DNA of 64,000 bases from Mimachlamys varia (lineage: Eukaryota > Mollusca > Bivalvia > Pectinida > Pectinidae), in NCBI GenBank assembly GCA_947623455.1, contig OX392542.1, positions 12,965,625 to 13,029,624 on the forward strand, read 5' to 3'. Both the position numbers and the translations under genes were made by a program. The notes below the pieces were generated by a model. It did no database searches. It saw only the letters and a list, made by a program, of their open reading frames with translations, and had not been told where the DNA came from. Of the stretch, positions 1 through 11,100 are shown piece by piece (the stretch's first letter is position 1; the number at the start of each line of letters is the position of its first letter).

Positions 1-173
1 CGAATGCCATAAAAATAAAGACAGATAATTATCACTCAGTTTAGATCTAATTCGATTTCATTAAGACTGTGTTGAAATTGAAAAGTATCTTTATTCACTT
101 TTTTAATACACACGGTCAATGCGTTGATCCTATTTCCCTGTGCTGTTGTTCCATATTTTGACATAAGGATTCT

Positions 174-277
174 TCATAGTGCTATGAAAGGTCAGCCGTT
201 ACATCCATATTTAATGAAGCCCGCTAGGGCTTCATGCTAAATATGGATGTAACCGCTGACCTTTCATAGCACTATGA
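174..277. repeat. Near-perfect hairpin, MITE-like
   Basis: The two halves are reverse complements of one another, with GCTATGAAAGGTCAGC on the left matching GCTGACCTTTCATAGC on the right, and a loop close to GAAGCCC-GCTA-GGGCTTC. It is about 100 bp in total. No coding content is expected. I could not settle the target-site duplication because the flanks are short and AT-rich. It looks like a short non-autonomous inverted-repeat element. Confidence 0.75.
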
Positions 278-492
278 AAGTTAAAAAAATGACTTTCAAT
301 CCATATATTTACATTTTTACTATAGAACAATTGCTTAACTTTATTAATATCTTCTCCAATTAATATTTTATTAACTGCGTTTGTACATGTGTCGTCATTT
401 AAAGGATATTGGCGGAACAGCCCAGCTTGAATAAATTGGCGCCAATGATAATAATTAGTCATTTGAGCGTTTGACGCAAGGGCATTCTCCAT
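278..492 (-). CDS. Possible first exon of an unknown gene
   Basis: On the minus strand a reading frame opens with ATG at 492 and begins MENALASNAQMTNYYHWRQF. It has a gene-like composition until it runs into the hairpin repeat at 174-277, so the exon presumably ends earlier, for example at a GTAAAT near 309-314. Just upstream, at 540-563, are a CRE-like TGACGTCA and an E-box CACGTG, which would suit a promoter. I do not recognise the protein family. The remainder would lie off the left edge. It could equally be a chance open frame. Confidence 0.3.
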
Positions 493-537
493 GTTATTCG
501 AAGCGGCGCGTCAAGACTCTCATTGAACAAGTTTGAT

Positions 538-566
538 CTACTGACGTCATAATTAAACCACGTGCT
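538..566 (-). promoter_or_regulatory. Possible promoter: CRE and E-box
   Basis: A palindromic TGACGTCA at about 541-548 and a CACGTG at about 560-565 lie about 50-70 bp upstream of the ATG at 492 (minus strand). These are recognised binding-site consensus sequences for CREB/ATF and bHLH factors. A role here is inferred only from their spacing. Confidence 0.3.
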
Positions 567-911
567 ACGTCTCAAGAACCACTGCTTTCATACTTTTATG
601 AAAGGCATTTTTGCTGGTCATGTTCATATAGTGGATTGCAGCGCAAATGTAAATATATACATGTATATCCCAGTTTTAGTGTTAGTGGATACCTTAACTT
701 CAACTGTTCAAAACAAAGGTAAACTGATCATGACCTGTCGCAAATCTAGTGTACGCAACGAAGATTTTTTATCCGTTTTTATCCCATTCATAACAGTATG
801 AGTGACAAAATGTTTTTTTAGAAACATCTTGGTGATAGGAGTCAAGACAATGGTTATAGGTTTGTGATCTCAACTGGTCAAAGTTATGATTTGACAACTA
901 ATTAAGTCCCA

Positions 912-1270
912 ACCTGTAGCGGATCTTGACCAGGTCTCGTTGGCAACCAGATGGCTCAATTGGTTGAGCATCCGTCTAGAGTTTGGAAGGTCCCAAGTTC
1001 AAACTCCAGTCTGGCCGTAACTTTTTCCTCACCTGTTACATTTGTCGTCTAAAAAAGAAATATCCTTACAAAGGGTGGTATAGGGTCCTGTGTGTGTCTT
1101 TGGTGTCAGCAACATTAGTAAAGGAGAGAGGAATGTAGCGGATCTGGACGGGGTCGAATGTAGGTGACCCAATACTCATAGCTCAATTGGTTGAGCACCT
1201 GTCTAGTGTTTGGAAGGTCCCAGGTTCAAACATCCCAGTCTGGCTGTGCATATTTCCTCTCCTGTTACAA
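912..1270 (+). repeat. Two tandem tRNA-derived SINE copies
   Basis: Two related copies, near 912-1050 and 1135-1268, each contain an A-box-like GCTCAATTGGTTGAGCA and a B-box-like GGTTCAAA or AGTTCAAA followed by a shared body ending CCTGTTACA. Each is preceded by TGTAGCGGATCT. The tRNA-like region does not close into a full cloverleaf with an anticodon arm that I would trust, so I call it a SINE head and not a tRNA gene. A third, degraded relative may lie near 22275-22340. Confidence 0.6.
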
Positions 1271-1393
1271 GACTTCAAAATTATTATTGGTCAATGTTTG
1301 CTGATTAATTAATTCTCATCCTACAGCTATTCAGTGCTGAACTAGTTAAGTGTTTATTTTCCATGTGTGATTATTATTTTTTACTCTTTATAG

Positions 1394-1688
1394 GAATAAG
1401 CTGGGATTGACACCAAAAGAGATGGCTTTAAGGCGAGGTTTGGCCCCGTCTATCATCGAGGCATTTACACAACTTGAGAAGAAAGCTGATAAAAAGAATA
1501 TGTCTAAATCCAACTCATCAGACACGTCATGTTCAGTTTTTCAGGAGTTTAGTGATGGAATTGGTTTACGAAATCTGTGTCTCCTGGTCGCGGGAATCTT
1601 CTTCTTGTCTCTACAGTTCGCTTACATAATAACGGGTGCTTCAAGACAGTTGGAAGTGATGGAACCCATAACATTTTCCAGTACATGA
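1394..1688 (+). CDS. ANKRD46: ANKRD46-like protein, last coding exon
   Basis: This is the C-terminal exon of a small ankyrin-repeat membrane protein. It opens after a good acceptor (TTTACTCTTTATAG) and reads NKLGLTPKEMALRRGL, the end of an ankyrin repeat (the TPLxxA-RRG pattern). A polar linker rich in Lys and Ser follows, then VFQEFSDGIGLRNLCLL and a single hydrophobic transmembrane segment, and finally a short acidic tail ending at TGA 1686-1688. This order, and the WQEF-like motif directly before the membrane span, match what I recall of vertebrate ANKRD46 (about 228 residues). The earlier exons with the other ankyrin repeats must lie left of the window. Function is poorly known; a membrane-anchored scaffold is an inference. 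Confidence 0.72.
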
Positions 1689-2390
1689 CTGTGACCTTCA
1701 AACATCAGACATCGTTAAATCATACGGCAGGCAGTAGTTAAAACACTAAGTGTCACAGTGGTTGAATATCTAGTCACTAATAACTAACTCATTGAGAGGG
1801 AATGTACCAGAACCCTTCAGTGGAGCATTGTTTTAGTAAACCAAATGTCACCAACTCAGACTTTTAACTGTTGGATTCATAAGGACCCATTCGGAACAAG
1901 TTCATCAGCCGTAAGCTTGTCATGGGCAAAGTTGAATGTGGTCTTTCTGTAGATGAACAGGTTCATGCTGAATACTATATCAAATACATGTAGTGTACAG
2001 ACTGTGAAACTTGATAAGCTTTTGAAATCCTTTATGGAAATATGTCATACTTAATATTTAATCATTCTACCTATATATCTATCAATTCAAAATGTGACTA
2101 CATTATATTAAACTTTTTGTTGTTAAAACTTTTGAAGAACAACTCATTAATGATAAGCTCATAATGAATTTAGCGAAACATACTTTATTTGTAATACTTT
2201 GTTGATAACCGTGTGAAAAATTAATGGTCAGGAATTTATTTAATATATATTCTTGGTTCAGGTTGTTGGACATTCAAGCTGTTCAAAGAGTGCGAACAAC
2301 AATTAATGCCAAAGCTACTAAGATTATAGTGGGTGGGGAACTTGTACATAAGAACTTGCTTAAAATTAATGAAATAAATTAATTTATTAA
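1689..2390 (+). other. ANKRD46: Probable 3'UTR of the ANKRD46-like gene
   Basis: An AT-rich stretch without coding potential follows the TGA. The first clear AATAAA downstream is at 2373-2378, giving a 3'UTR of about 700 bp. The exact end is a prediction. Confidence 0.45.
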
Positions 2391-2514
2391 ATTAACATCT
2401 TTTGTTGTGTAATTCAATATTCTGATTTACTGATCTTGGTGATTAATGGCAAGCCCAGTTGGACATTTTTAACCCACTATCATCAGATGTCGAGCTATTC
2501 AAATCACACTGCGT

Positions 2515-2868
2515 CTGTCCTTAAACACTTCTTGTGATCATTATTTCTTGAGAAGTACTGGACGGATCCTTTGGAAAATTCATATGCAGGTTCTCCTTAC
2601 TCTCTAGTTGTGCACTGTCCAGTTTTTCAGCCGATCTGGAAAACAAAATGGCGGACAGGCAGCAATCACGGATTTTGACTAATAGTTTATGATCACTATC
2701 TATTAGTCAAAATCCATGATTGCCGCCTGTCTGCCATTTTGTTTTTTGGATCGGCTGAAAAACTGGACAGTGCACAACTACTGAGTAACAGGAACCTGCA
2801 TATGAAGTTTCCAAAGGATCCGTCCAGTACTTCTCGAGAAATAATGATCACAAGAATTGTTTCAGGAC
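2515..2868. repeat. Large palindromic repeat, arms about 165 bp
   Basis: The left arm (about 2515-2690) and right arm (about 2698-2868) are inverted copies. Both contain GGCTGAAAAACTGGACAGTG or its complement, GGATCC and the ACAAAATGGC/GCCATTTTGT segment. Single-arm relatives recur at about 6480-7166, 10200-10720, 16770-16970 and 33060-33180, so this is a family present both as solo and as head-to-head copies. Its end in the 7.1 kb copy is a hairpin, CCACCATC-TGAT-GATGGTGG. Confidence 0.7.
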
Positions 2869-3474
2869 AGACAAATTTTTTGAGCTGGAGGTAAGGAGGT
2901 AAACTGTACCAAGTATGTGGAAATCTCTTCTTGAGAACTGTGACAAATATGTTTGGCTTGCAGTGCTGGGAGCAGGAAGGTAAAAAAAACCTTGTCTTTA
3001 TCAAAGGGATATCAAGTTTAAAAATTCTTTGTACAAGAGATTATTATAACTAAAGATAGGATAACCAACACTTGTATAGTTTCAAATAGTGGTAATCTTC
3101 TAGGATTGAAGCCCGACGGTGTTCAGTAGATATCCTTACTTTGTGGTGAACATAATATGCAAAAATAAAGATTTCTCAACATCCAAGAAAAGTTGTCTTC
3201 TTTATTGTGGTGATGAAGTTGTCGAGATAATTTTCTTGGGTGTTGAGAAGCCTTTATTTAGATTAATAGGTGTGGATATATTAGTTCATCTAGTTACGGT
3301 ATAGTGTAATCAGTAAATGTTTTATGTCTATCTAATACAATACATACAGTTACCTTCACAAGAAAAATGACCAGTGATTTAATAATCATTTTACATGTGT
3401 ATTAGGTAGAGGATCTTGCATGAAAGTCAATGTAGTATTGAATTTATCAACCAAGTTCAATAAATGCCACAAGC

Positions 3475-3735
3475 CTTTAGGCAAGTGATGAATTAATTTA
3501 TTTAACGAGTTTAATAATTTCAAAATTACACGACACAAGTGCAAGATTCTATTTATCACATAACTTGTATTCATGAGAAAATACACTAAACCCCTCAAAT
3601 TCATTCTCTATAAGACAGGCTTTCTAATTAAATGGTATGACTTTCACTATTGAGTTGATCATAATATGTCATTTGTTTATGACATCACAATGTGTAATAC
3701 CATATATGACATGGCCGTATGACAACTGTAGTGTA
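3475..3735. repeat. Copy of an interspersed repeat also at 36.0 kb
   Basis: The segment around AAGATTCTATTTATCACATA and the downstream run ending in a TATGACATGGCCGTATGACA-like sequence recur at about 36015-36290. There they sit inside an element with inverted ends (CACAGCTGTTTGAGTTTCTG). This copy shows no clear termini. Confidence 0.5.
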
Positions 3736-3805
3736 GCCAAATTGACTGTTGCCAACTCATACTGTATGTTAAAATCTTGGTGATCATACACTTCACTAGA
3801 CATTT

Positions 3806-4727
3806 GTCTATTGATGGAATACTATACTAGTCATCTCATTTGTCTAATGATGGAATACTATACTAGTCATCTCATTTGTCTAATGACGGAATACTATACT
3901 AGTCATCTCATTTGTCTAATGACGGAATACTTTACTAGTCATCTCATTTGTCTAATGACGGAATACTATACTAGTCATCTCATTTGTCTAATGATGGAAT
4001 ACTATACTAGTCATCTCATTTGTCTAATGACGGAATACTTTACTAGTCATCTCATTTGTCTAATGACGGAATACTATACTTGTCATCTCATTTGTCTAAT
4101 GACGGAATACTATACTTGTCATCTCATTTGTCTAATGACGGAATACTATACTAGTAATCTCATTTGTCTAATGACGGAATACTATACTAGTCATCTCATT
4201 TGTCTAATGATGGAATACTATAATAGTCATCTCATTTGTCTAATGACGGAATACTATACTAGTCATCTCATTTGTCTAATGACGGAATACTATACTTGTC
4301 GTCTCATTTGTCTAATAACGGGATACTAATTAGTCATCTCATTTGTCTAATGATGGGATACTATACTAGTCATCTAATTTGTCTAATGACGAAATACTAT
4401 ACTAGTCATCTAATTTGTCTAATAACAAAATACTATACTTGTCATCTCATTTGTCTAATGAGGGATTTGTATACTAGTCATCTCATTTGTCTAATGACGG
4501 AATACTAATTAGTCATCTCATTTGTCTAATGACGAAATACTATACTAGTCATCTAATTTGTCTAATGACGAAATACTATACTAGTCATCTCATTTGTCTA
4601 ATGACAAAATACTATACTAGTCATCTCATTTGTCTAATGATGGAATACTAAACTAGTCACCTCATTTGTCTAATGATGGAATACTAAACTAGTCATCTCA
4701 TTTGTCTAATGACGAAATACTAGTCAT
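3806..4727. repeat. 36-bp minisatellite, about 25 copies
   Basis: The unit contains GGAATACTATACTAGTCATC followed by TCATTTGTCTAATGA. Copies vary at a few positions, and some in the right half lack a few bases. Because 36 is a multiple of three and the unit lacks an in-frame stop, the plus strand stays open for 172 codons (MTEYYTSHLICL-like period of 12). I regard this as a by-product of the repeat and not a gene. Confidence 0.92.
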
Positions 4728-5560
4728 CGAAATGCGACACATTTATAAGTTCTGGTATTTCAACTCTATCAACAAAAATAAGACAACACACAAAAGTCAG
4801 TTCTGGCATAAGACATCCGATATATTTACAACACATCAAAAAAGTTTAAAACAATGTAAATTTGTCAAACATTTGACAAACTAATCTGTGAGAATTAACT
4901 ACATTAAATAATAAATGCTTTTAATTAATAACTGTTCATCAGATCACTGATATATATTCAACAGGAATAAAATCAATACTAGATTTGTATGTTTATCATA
5001 ATGAGTAAAACAAAATCAAATACAGATTCAGCATTTCCCCCTCGTGTATATATAATCACACATGTTTAATAGCACTGCAGTGAAAAACCATAACCCTTTA
5101 CCAAAAGACTGCATACAAAAATCTAAATATCACAGATTTGTACGCTCTCAAGTTGTGCCATTTTGTTTTTGTCTTTTGTGGTTTAACTTGATTCTCTTTT
5201 TAAAAAAAAAAAAAAAATGAAATAGAAACGGATTGAAAAACTCTATATCTTGTCATTTCACAGGTCACACCTGAAACTAGAAGATAAAATTGAAAAAAAA
5301 ACCTGATCTCATCTAACGGGGGCTAACGGGGGAACAGTCATAATGAAATAGCACAAATTAGCCGTTGTAAACACAAAAACCCTCACATCCACATAAACAT
5401 ACATTCTTGCAAACACACCTGCAACACCCATTCACCATTCACAAACTGTAGACGTGATTTTTGTTACTAATATTTTCAAAGTAATAAATTAAAAACCATT
5501 TTATATGTGCATTTTCAATCAAGTTTCATTTAAATTGGGTCATATTAACTTGTTCAATAA
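4728..5560. other. Unassigned AT-rich sequence
   Basis: No gene, RNA or repeat structure was recognised, apart from a homopolymer A run at about 5203-5216. Confidence 0.5.
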
Positions 5561-5571
5561 GATCAAAGGTC

Positions 5572-6207
5572 CAATGGATAGAAGATGGTGAGAAAGTGAC
5601 AAAATACTTCTGTGGTTTAGAATCCAAAAATTTTACAAATAAAACAGTTCAATGGATAGAAAAAGACACCGGAGAGCATGTTGTTAGCCAAAAAGATATA
5701 TTAAAAGAAATTGAACTATTCTATACAAATCTATACAACTCCCACTCAGAAAACCTTGCGCAAGTAAATCTGGATGAACACTTAAAAGATTTTGATTTCA
5801 CAGTATTAGAAAATTCTCAACATAAATATCTTGAAGGAAAACTCACAGAATCTGAATTGTTAAAAGCTCTCAAAAACATGAAAAATAATAAATCACCAGG
5901 ATCTGATGGCTACACAGCAGAATTTTTCAATTTTTTTTGGCAAGATTTAAAACTGTTTATGCTTAATTCATTAAATCAAGGATACGAAAAAAAACAACTT
6001 TCAATAACTCAGAGACAGGGACTTATCACATGTATTCCCAAAGGTGATAAGCCCAGGCAATATTTGAAGAATTGGCGACCTATAACTCTACTAAATGTAA
6101 TATACAAATTAGCATCTGCATGTGTAGCCAACAGGTTGAAAAAAGTACTTGACTCAATAATATCCGAAACTCAAACAGGTTTTCTGAGTGGTAGATATAT
6201 CCTGTGA
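5572..6207 (+). mobile_element. LINE reverse-transcriptase fragment
   Basis: This is a truncated non-LTR retrotransposon ORF2. The frame runs from QWIEDGEKVTKYFCGLESKN through NNKSPGSDGYTAEFFNFFW, then IPKGD, NWRPITLLNVIYKLASACVA and SETQTGFLSGRYI. These correspond to the early motifs of a LINE reverse transcriptase and are closest in feel to the L1/Tx1-like clades. The catalytic YxDD block is absent because the copy stops at TGA 6205-6207 soon after the QTGF motif. No endonuclease domain is visible upstream. It is a dead fragment. Confidence 0.85.
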
Positions 6208-6479
6208 AAACACCAGACTTATCTATGAAAAAAAAACACCAAAAAAAACTTGTTCACCCCTGAAGGCACATTTAAACTCATCCAATGAAATGGTTGGAAT
6301 AGTTCAAAATGAAATTCCAGGGGTGGAAGAGTTAAAAAAATATTGAGTTGAATATTACTATTAAAGTGTGGGTTGATGGATAGAACAAGTGATCCAAGAG
6401 GGATCTAGACACCCACCATAGATCTTTATTTATTCTTTTCTGCAACACATATTTAATTTCAGCTTTATGAAATTTGAGA

Positions 6480-7166
6480 ATTCCTCTTTAGAAAGCAATA
6501 TTAATTGAAAGATTGTAGCCTTTGAGCATCTTTCCCCCTTTTTGATCAGTCCCAAAAACAAATAGAACTAAGAACCAGCAGAACCTACATATGAAATAAG
6601 AAACAAATTGCCATTTGTCAGCCATCAGTCTCAAAATCAAAAGGGCACAGCTAAACACCATGGGGAACATACCGGTATATGTGAAATTTAAGAAAGATCC
6701 ATTCAGTATTTGACAAGAAATAGTTATAGTCAGTGATGAATTATTTCTAACAAATCCAAGATGGCAAGTTGACGGCCATATTGTAAATCTAATCTGTTCG
6801 AAAATGTCCAATGCATAGCAATGGACAAAGGGGAATCTACAGATGAAATATGAGAATGATCCATCCAGTACTTCAAGAAACAGTGACAACAAACTATTAT
6901 TACGGTACCAAATTCAAGATAGTCGTCTGGCAGTATTCTTAAAGAAATGACGATCACAAGCTATTACGTATATACTCACTAATCTAAGACGGCCACATGT
7001 TGTCCATATTGTTTATCAAATCACAACTATGAACCAAGGGGAACCTACATATGCAATTTGAGAATGATTCATCGAGTACTTCAAGAAATGGCGATAACAA
7101 GAATTGTTTAAGGACAGACCAAGGACACTGGGTGATTTGAGTCCACCATCTGATGATGGTGGACTA
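6480..7166. repeat. Degraded copies of the 2.5-kb palindrome family
   Basis: Repeated phrases such as GATCCATCCAGTACTTCAAG, ATTCATCGAGTACTTCAAG and GAACCTACATATG mark three or four partial, diverged units in tandem. The block ends in a hairpin, CCACCATCTGATGATGGTGG, at about 7143-7162. Confidence 0.55.
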
Positions 7167-7537
7167 AAAATGATGCATTGTACCAAAATCATACAATCAA
7201 AGTTTTTGATGGACAGTACATGTCTACATTCCAGTATGTAATATCACATCAGGTAAAACAAAAATAAGACCTTGAAAGGTAAAATATACAAGCAGCAATC
7301 AGACCATTTAATTCCCATGTAAAAAAGAGCAACACTGAAAAACAGAGTTGGTAAGAAATAAAATAAGGTGTTTGTAATTTTGCCATACAGACAGAAAACA
7401 TGATCCACATGTAGTACATTATATCACATAATTTTAAAATCTTCCATAAGAAGTACATTATCAAATTTTTTGGGACATATAGGTGTTTAAAATTTCTGAT
7501 TTCATTAATTGCTGATGACATGTTTTTTTAATGTTAC

Positions 7538-7543
7538 TTTATT
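7538..7543 (-). promoter_or_regulatory. SPDL1: SPDL1 polyadenylation signal
   Basis: AATAAA on the minus strand, about 135 bp after the SPDL1 stop codon. Predicted only from sequence and position. Confidence 0.5.
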
Positions 7544-7678
7544 ATGTTATCAATATTTCTGATGCTAACAAGTACAATCTGTACTTGAAAGTATCTTTTG
7601 GCTACAAGAAATATTTTTCATGTACATAATTTATATATCTGTTATTAAATACTTGATACTTCTGTTTCCCAGGGAATG

Positions 7679-8139
7679 TCACTGTGTTTTACATGCCTCT
7701 GTATTGTCAGTTTCCTCGCATGGTTTTATCACTTTTGTCATGCGCTGTCCTTTTGGTTTTGAAGGTGCCGATTCCTTCATCAATTTCTCCTTATTTTCCC
7801 GGTCACAGTTTGATGAGAGTTTGCCTGTTCTTGTTTCCCCGTCATTATCGACCAACATCACACTGTCAGCTATAGACACAGATCTCACTTTTGAGGTCAC
7901 ACCTTTCTTAGAAATGGCTCCCTGCGCAGGCATATCTGACTTGCTATCTTTCATCAATGGTATATTTTCATCTGTTATGGGGCGTAATGGATTCTCCGAT
8001 CGACTAGTGTTAATACTCTGTGAAGGGCGTGTTGGAGCCTCAGCACGACTTATGTTGATAGTTTGCTCAGGAATAACATCCACTTGTAATTTCTCTGTGA
8101 TGTACTTTTTCTTGGAAATACCTTTGTTTTTCACCGATT
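7679..8139 (-). CDS. SPDL1: SPDL1 exon 11 (C-terminal, CaaX)
   Basis: This is the terminal coding exon, after the acceptor TTCTATTTCAG. It is polar, Lys/Ser/Thr rich and has no obvious fold, as in the tails of other Spindly proteins. It ends NTEACKTQ followed by TGA at 7681-7679. CKTQ fits a farnesyltransferase CaaX signal with Gln at the last position. Confidence 0.93.
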
Positions 8140-11100
8140 CTGAAATAGAAAGCATCACATAATATTCAATGTAGAACTTAAATTTAGATAATGAATTGAA
8201 TTTCAAACAGAAACTTTATTTTCTTATACAGTTAGGGTTAGAACATGAAGTCCTCAGTCAGGGATTTTACATGTGATATTGGGGCCTTATGTGCCAATGC
8301 GTATGAAAAGGATAGGTGAGGTGACCGTAATGGACTTCTGACAACAATGAAAGAAAAACAAAAATGTTTTTTGGGTCACATCAAGTTTCGCAAAACGTTT
8401 GATACACCATATATAGAATCACTAGAATGGTGACAATTTTTATTTCATTTTTCATCAAGATCAGTTCTAATTAAATGACATTGCAAATCTGGCATCTAAA
8501 ATGAAATACTGTAAATCACTTGTATTTCGATAATATACCCAGGGGCAGAATTTAACTTTTATATTAACTAGCATTTTGTGATGTCAGAGTGGCTTAAATT
8601 TTAATCAAATTAGAAACTTGCTTGCAATTTAGCACTACGATACATTAAGAATCTGTCTACTCTAACTTACAATTTTGTTTGGAAAATTGATTACACTTTG
8701 TCAAGGTGTAAAATGTAAAATATAACATTTGTATTGTGATCAAATAACCTTTTTAGACATTGCACTATTTGTGTGTATATGTGTGGTTTCGTTTCACAAT
8801 TCGTTTTATACTTTGATGTTTTCTGACGTGTACAGATTGGAATAAATTATACACCTTTCAACTGGCATTATACCCACACACCAAACAATGCAAGTACAAT
8901 AATTTTCTACTCAGTTTCAGAAATCAAATCACATTTGGCGAGTGCGAGTTTTAAATCCAAACCCTGATATACCTCTTCAGACATATTCGTGAATACTACA
9001 AACTGTTCAACCTCCGACTTCTGACCTATAGCCTTACACATGAATGATGCTGTTTTGAGAAGTTCTATTGTCAGTATTACAGGGATGCAGTTTATAAGTA
9101 CAGAGTTCTAAAGTGGTCTAAAGTTAAAGGTAATATATGGGTCAGACAGATTTGTTTGTAATTATATATGATACATGATATAAAATCAACGTAAATATCT
9201 ATAAAAGCAAGTTGTGATAACGATGGAACCAACATTAATGCCAACCAGGGTGGTTAATTTAGTACAAATAATCACAAGGGATTGAATTCATGATCGACTC
9301 TCCTTGCGTATTAAGGCGAAAATAAATCCCACACGAAATATAAGTGATTTACAGTACAATTGCTTGGAGTGGGTTATACTGTTGACTTACCTGGACCATA
9401 CATCTGTTGGGAGTTGATCATACTGTTGACTTCAATACCTGGATCATAATTTGTTGAAGTTCACTATACTACTGATTTACCTAGATCATACTTTTGTAAT
9501 AGTTCACAATACTGTTTACCCACCTGGATCATACTTCTATTGGAGTTCACCATACTGGTGACTTACCTGGATCATACTTCTGTTGGAGTTCATCATACTT
9601 CAGCTGCATCCGGAGACATTTGTTATGAATCTTTTCCCTTTCACTTTCAGCATTGTGTAGCTTCCTTTCCAACTTTGATTTCTCATTCTTTGTGTCCAGT
9701 AGTTGCAATTCTGCATCTCGCAACTCACTCTGCATATTTTCATTTTCTTGACTACAAAACAAATTTTCAGTGAATTTTAAAAAAAAGTCAGCTTCTTCTT
9801 TAACACTTTTATAATGTTTCAAAACTTAATAAAATATATTTACTATTGAAAATGAGAAATCTCTATACAAACATTAACATAGGCATAACAGTATTTCCTA
9901 TAACTCTTTGTTTGGTTAAAATAAATTACAGAATATCATATCTACTCATAAAATGCTATAAAATTGCAGCCACTTGATCAACACAGATAACCATCAAATA
10001 CACAGATACCACCGGGTGGGGGTGGGAGTGTAAGACTTACTCCTTTGCTTTCACCATGGTGATGAGATAGTTAGTGAAAGCCTTGTCCCCAGCCTTGTTG
10101 CATTGCTCACTTGTCTCCATGGCTACAAAATGATAAAATTTAAATTAGGAAAAAAACTTGTACTTGATTTATTGCAGTAAAAGACTCCAACCAAAAGTCA
10201 CAAGGTAATGAGGGAATTGGTATGTGCCATTCCTATACATAAATACAAAACCAATCTATTACACTTTCAAAAATCTGTTGGGCCAAATTGTTTTCGGGTC
10301 GGCTTAAATGCCGTAATAGGGACAAAGCGGACAAACAATTTCAAAAGGTTCCATCCAGCACTTCTTAATAGAGATCACAAACAATCACTAAAAATCAAAG
10401 ATGGACGTCTGTCAGCAATATTGTTTTTTGGATCCGCTAAAAACTGACATTGCACAACTACGAACAAAGATGAATATGCATATCTGAAATTTGAAAAGGA
10501 TCCATCCAGCACTTCAAGAAGTAGCGATCACAAACTATTACCATCAACATCCTAGATGGCTATCTGATCAGCTCAAACACTAGACAATGCAAAACTAGGG
10601 ACGAAGGGGAACCTGCATATATAAAATTTGAGAAAAATTCATCCAGCACTTAAATAGAAATAAAGACCACAAAAATTATGTAAGGACGACAGACTACAAA
10701 TGCAGGGCAATTTGAATAGACAACCAATCTGTTGAGAACGGAACTCGCCAAGTGCACCTATTTTGGAAAGAGTTACCAATATCCAACACGAGACGCATGT
10801 ATCTTTCAAAGGCCAAGGGGTGAGAAATGTGTGTACCTAAACCTTCTACAGGAAGATCAGTAAACAAAGTAGTCAAAAACTATCTTCATAAAAAAAAAAT
10901 GTCATGAACACCAAGTTACCGATCATTCTAATGGAGAAAAAATAAGGAATAATATTGGGTTGCATTTTCTTACCAGCAAATCTTTCGGAGAGGTTTTCAG
11001 TCTGGCTTTTCTAAAACAAAAAGAAATCTTTTCAATTTATCAATTATAAGAGGTATGAAATACACATTCATTTTTATTACTTATATGCATAACAATATAT

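Noticed and set aside
943..1020. tRNA gene
   Set aside because: A- and B-box-like words are present but the arms do not form a convincing cloverleaf; two copies share non-tRNA flanks, as a SINE would.
3811..4508. 172-codon repetitive frame (MTEYYTSHLICL period)
   Set aside because: By-product of the 36-bp minisatellite; no coding flanks, no splice structure.
3806..4727. CRISPR-like array
   Set aside because: The units are contiguous without unique spacers and the context is an animal genome.
7620..8162. 180-codon plus-strand frame
   Set aside because: Antisense shadow of SPDL1 exon 11, whose minus-strand frame has splice sites and the CaaX end.
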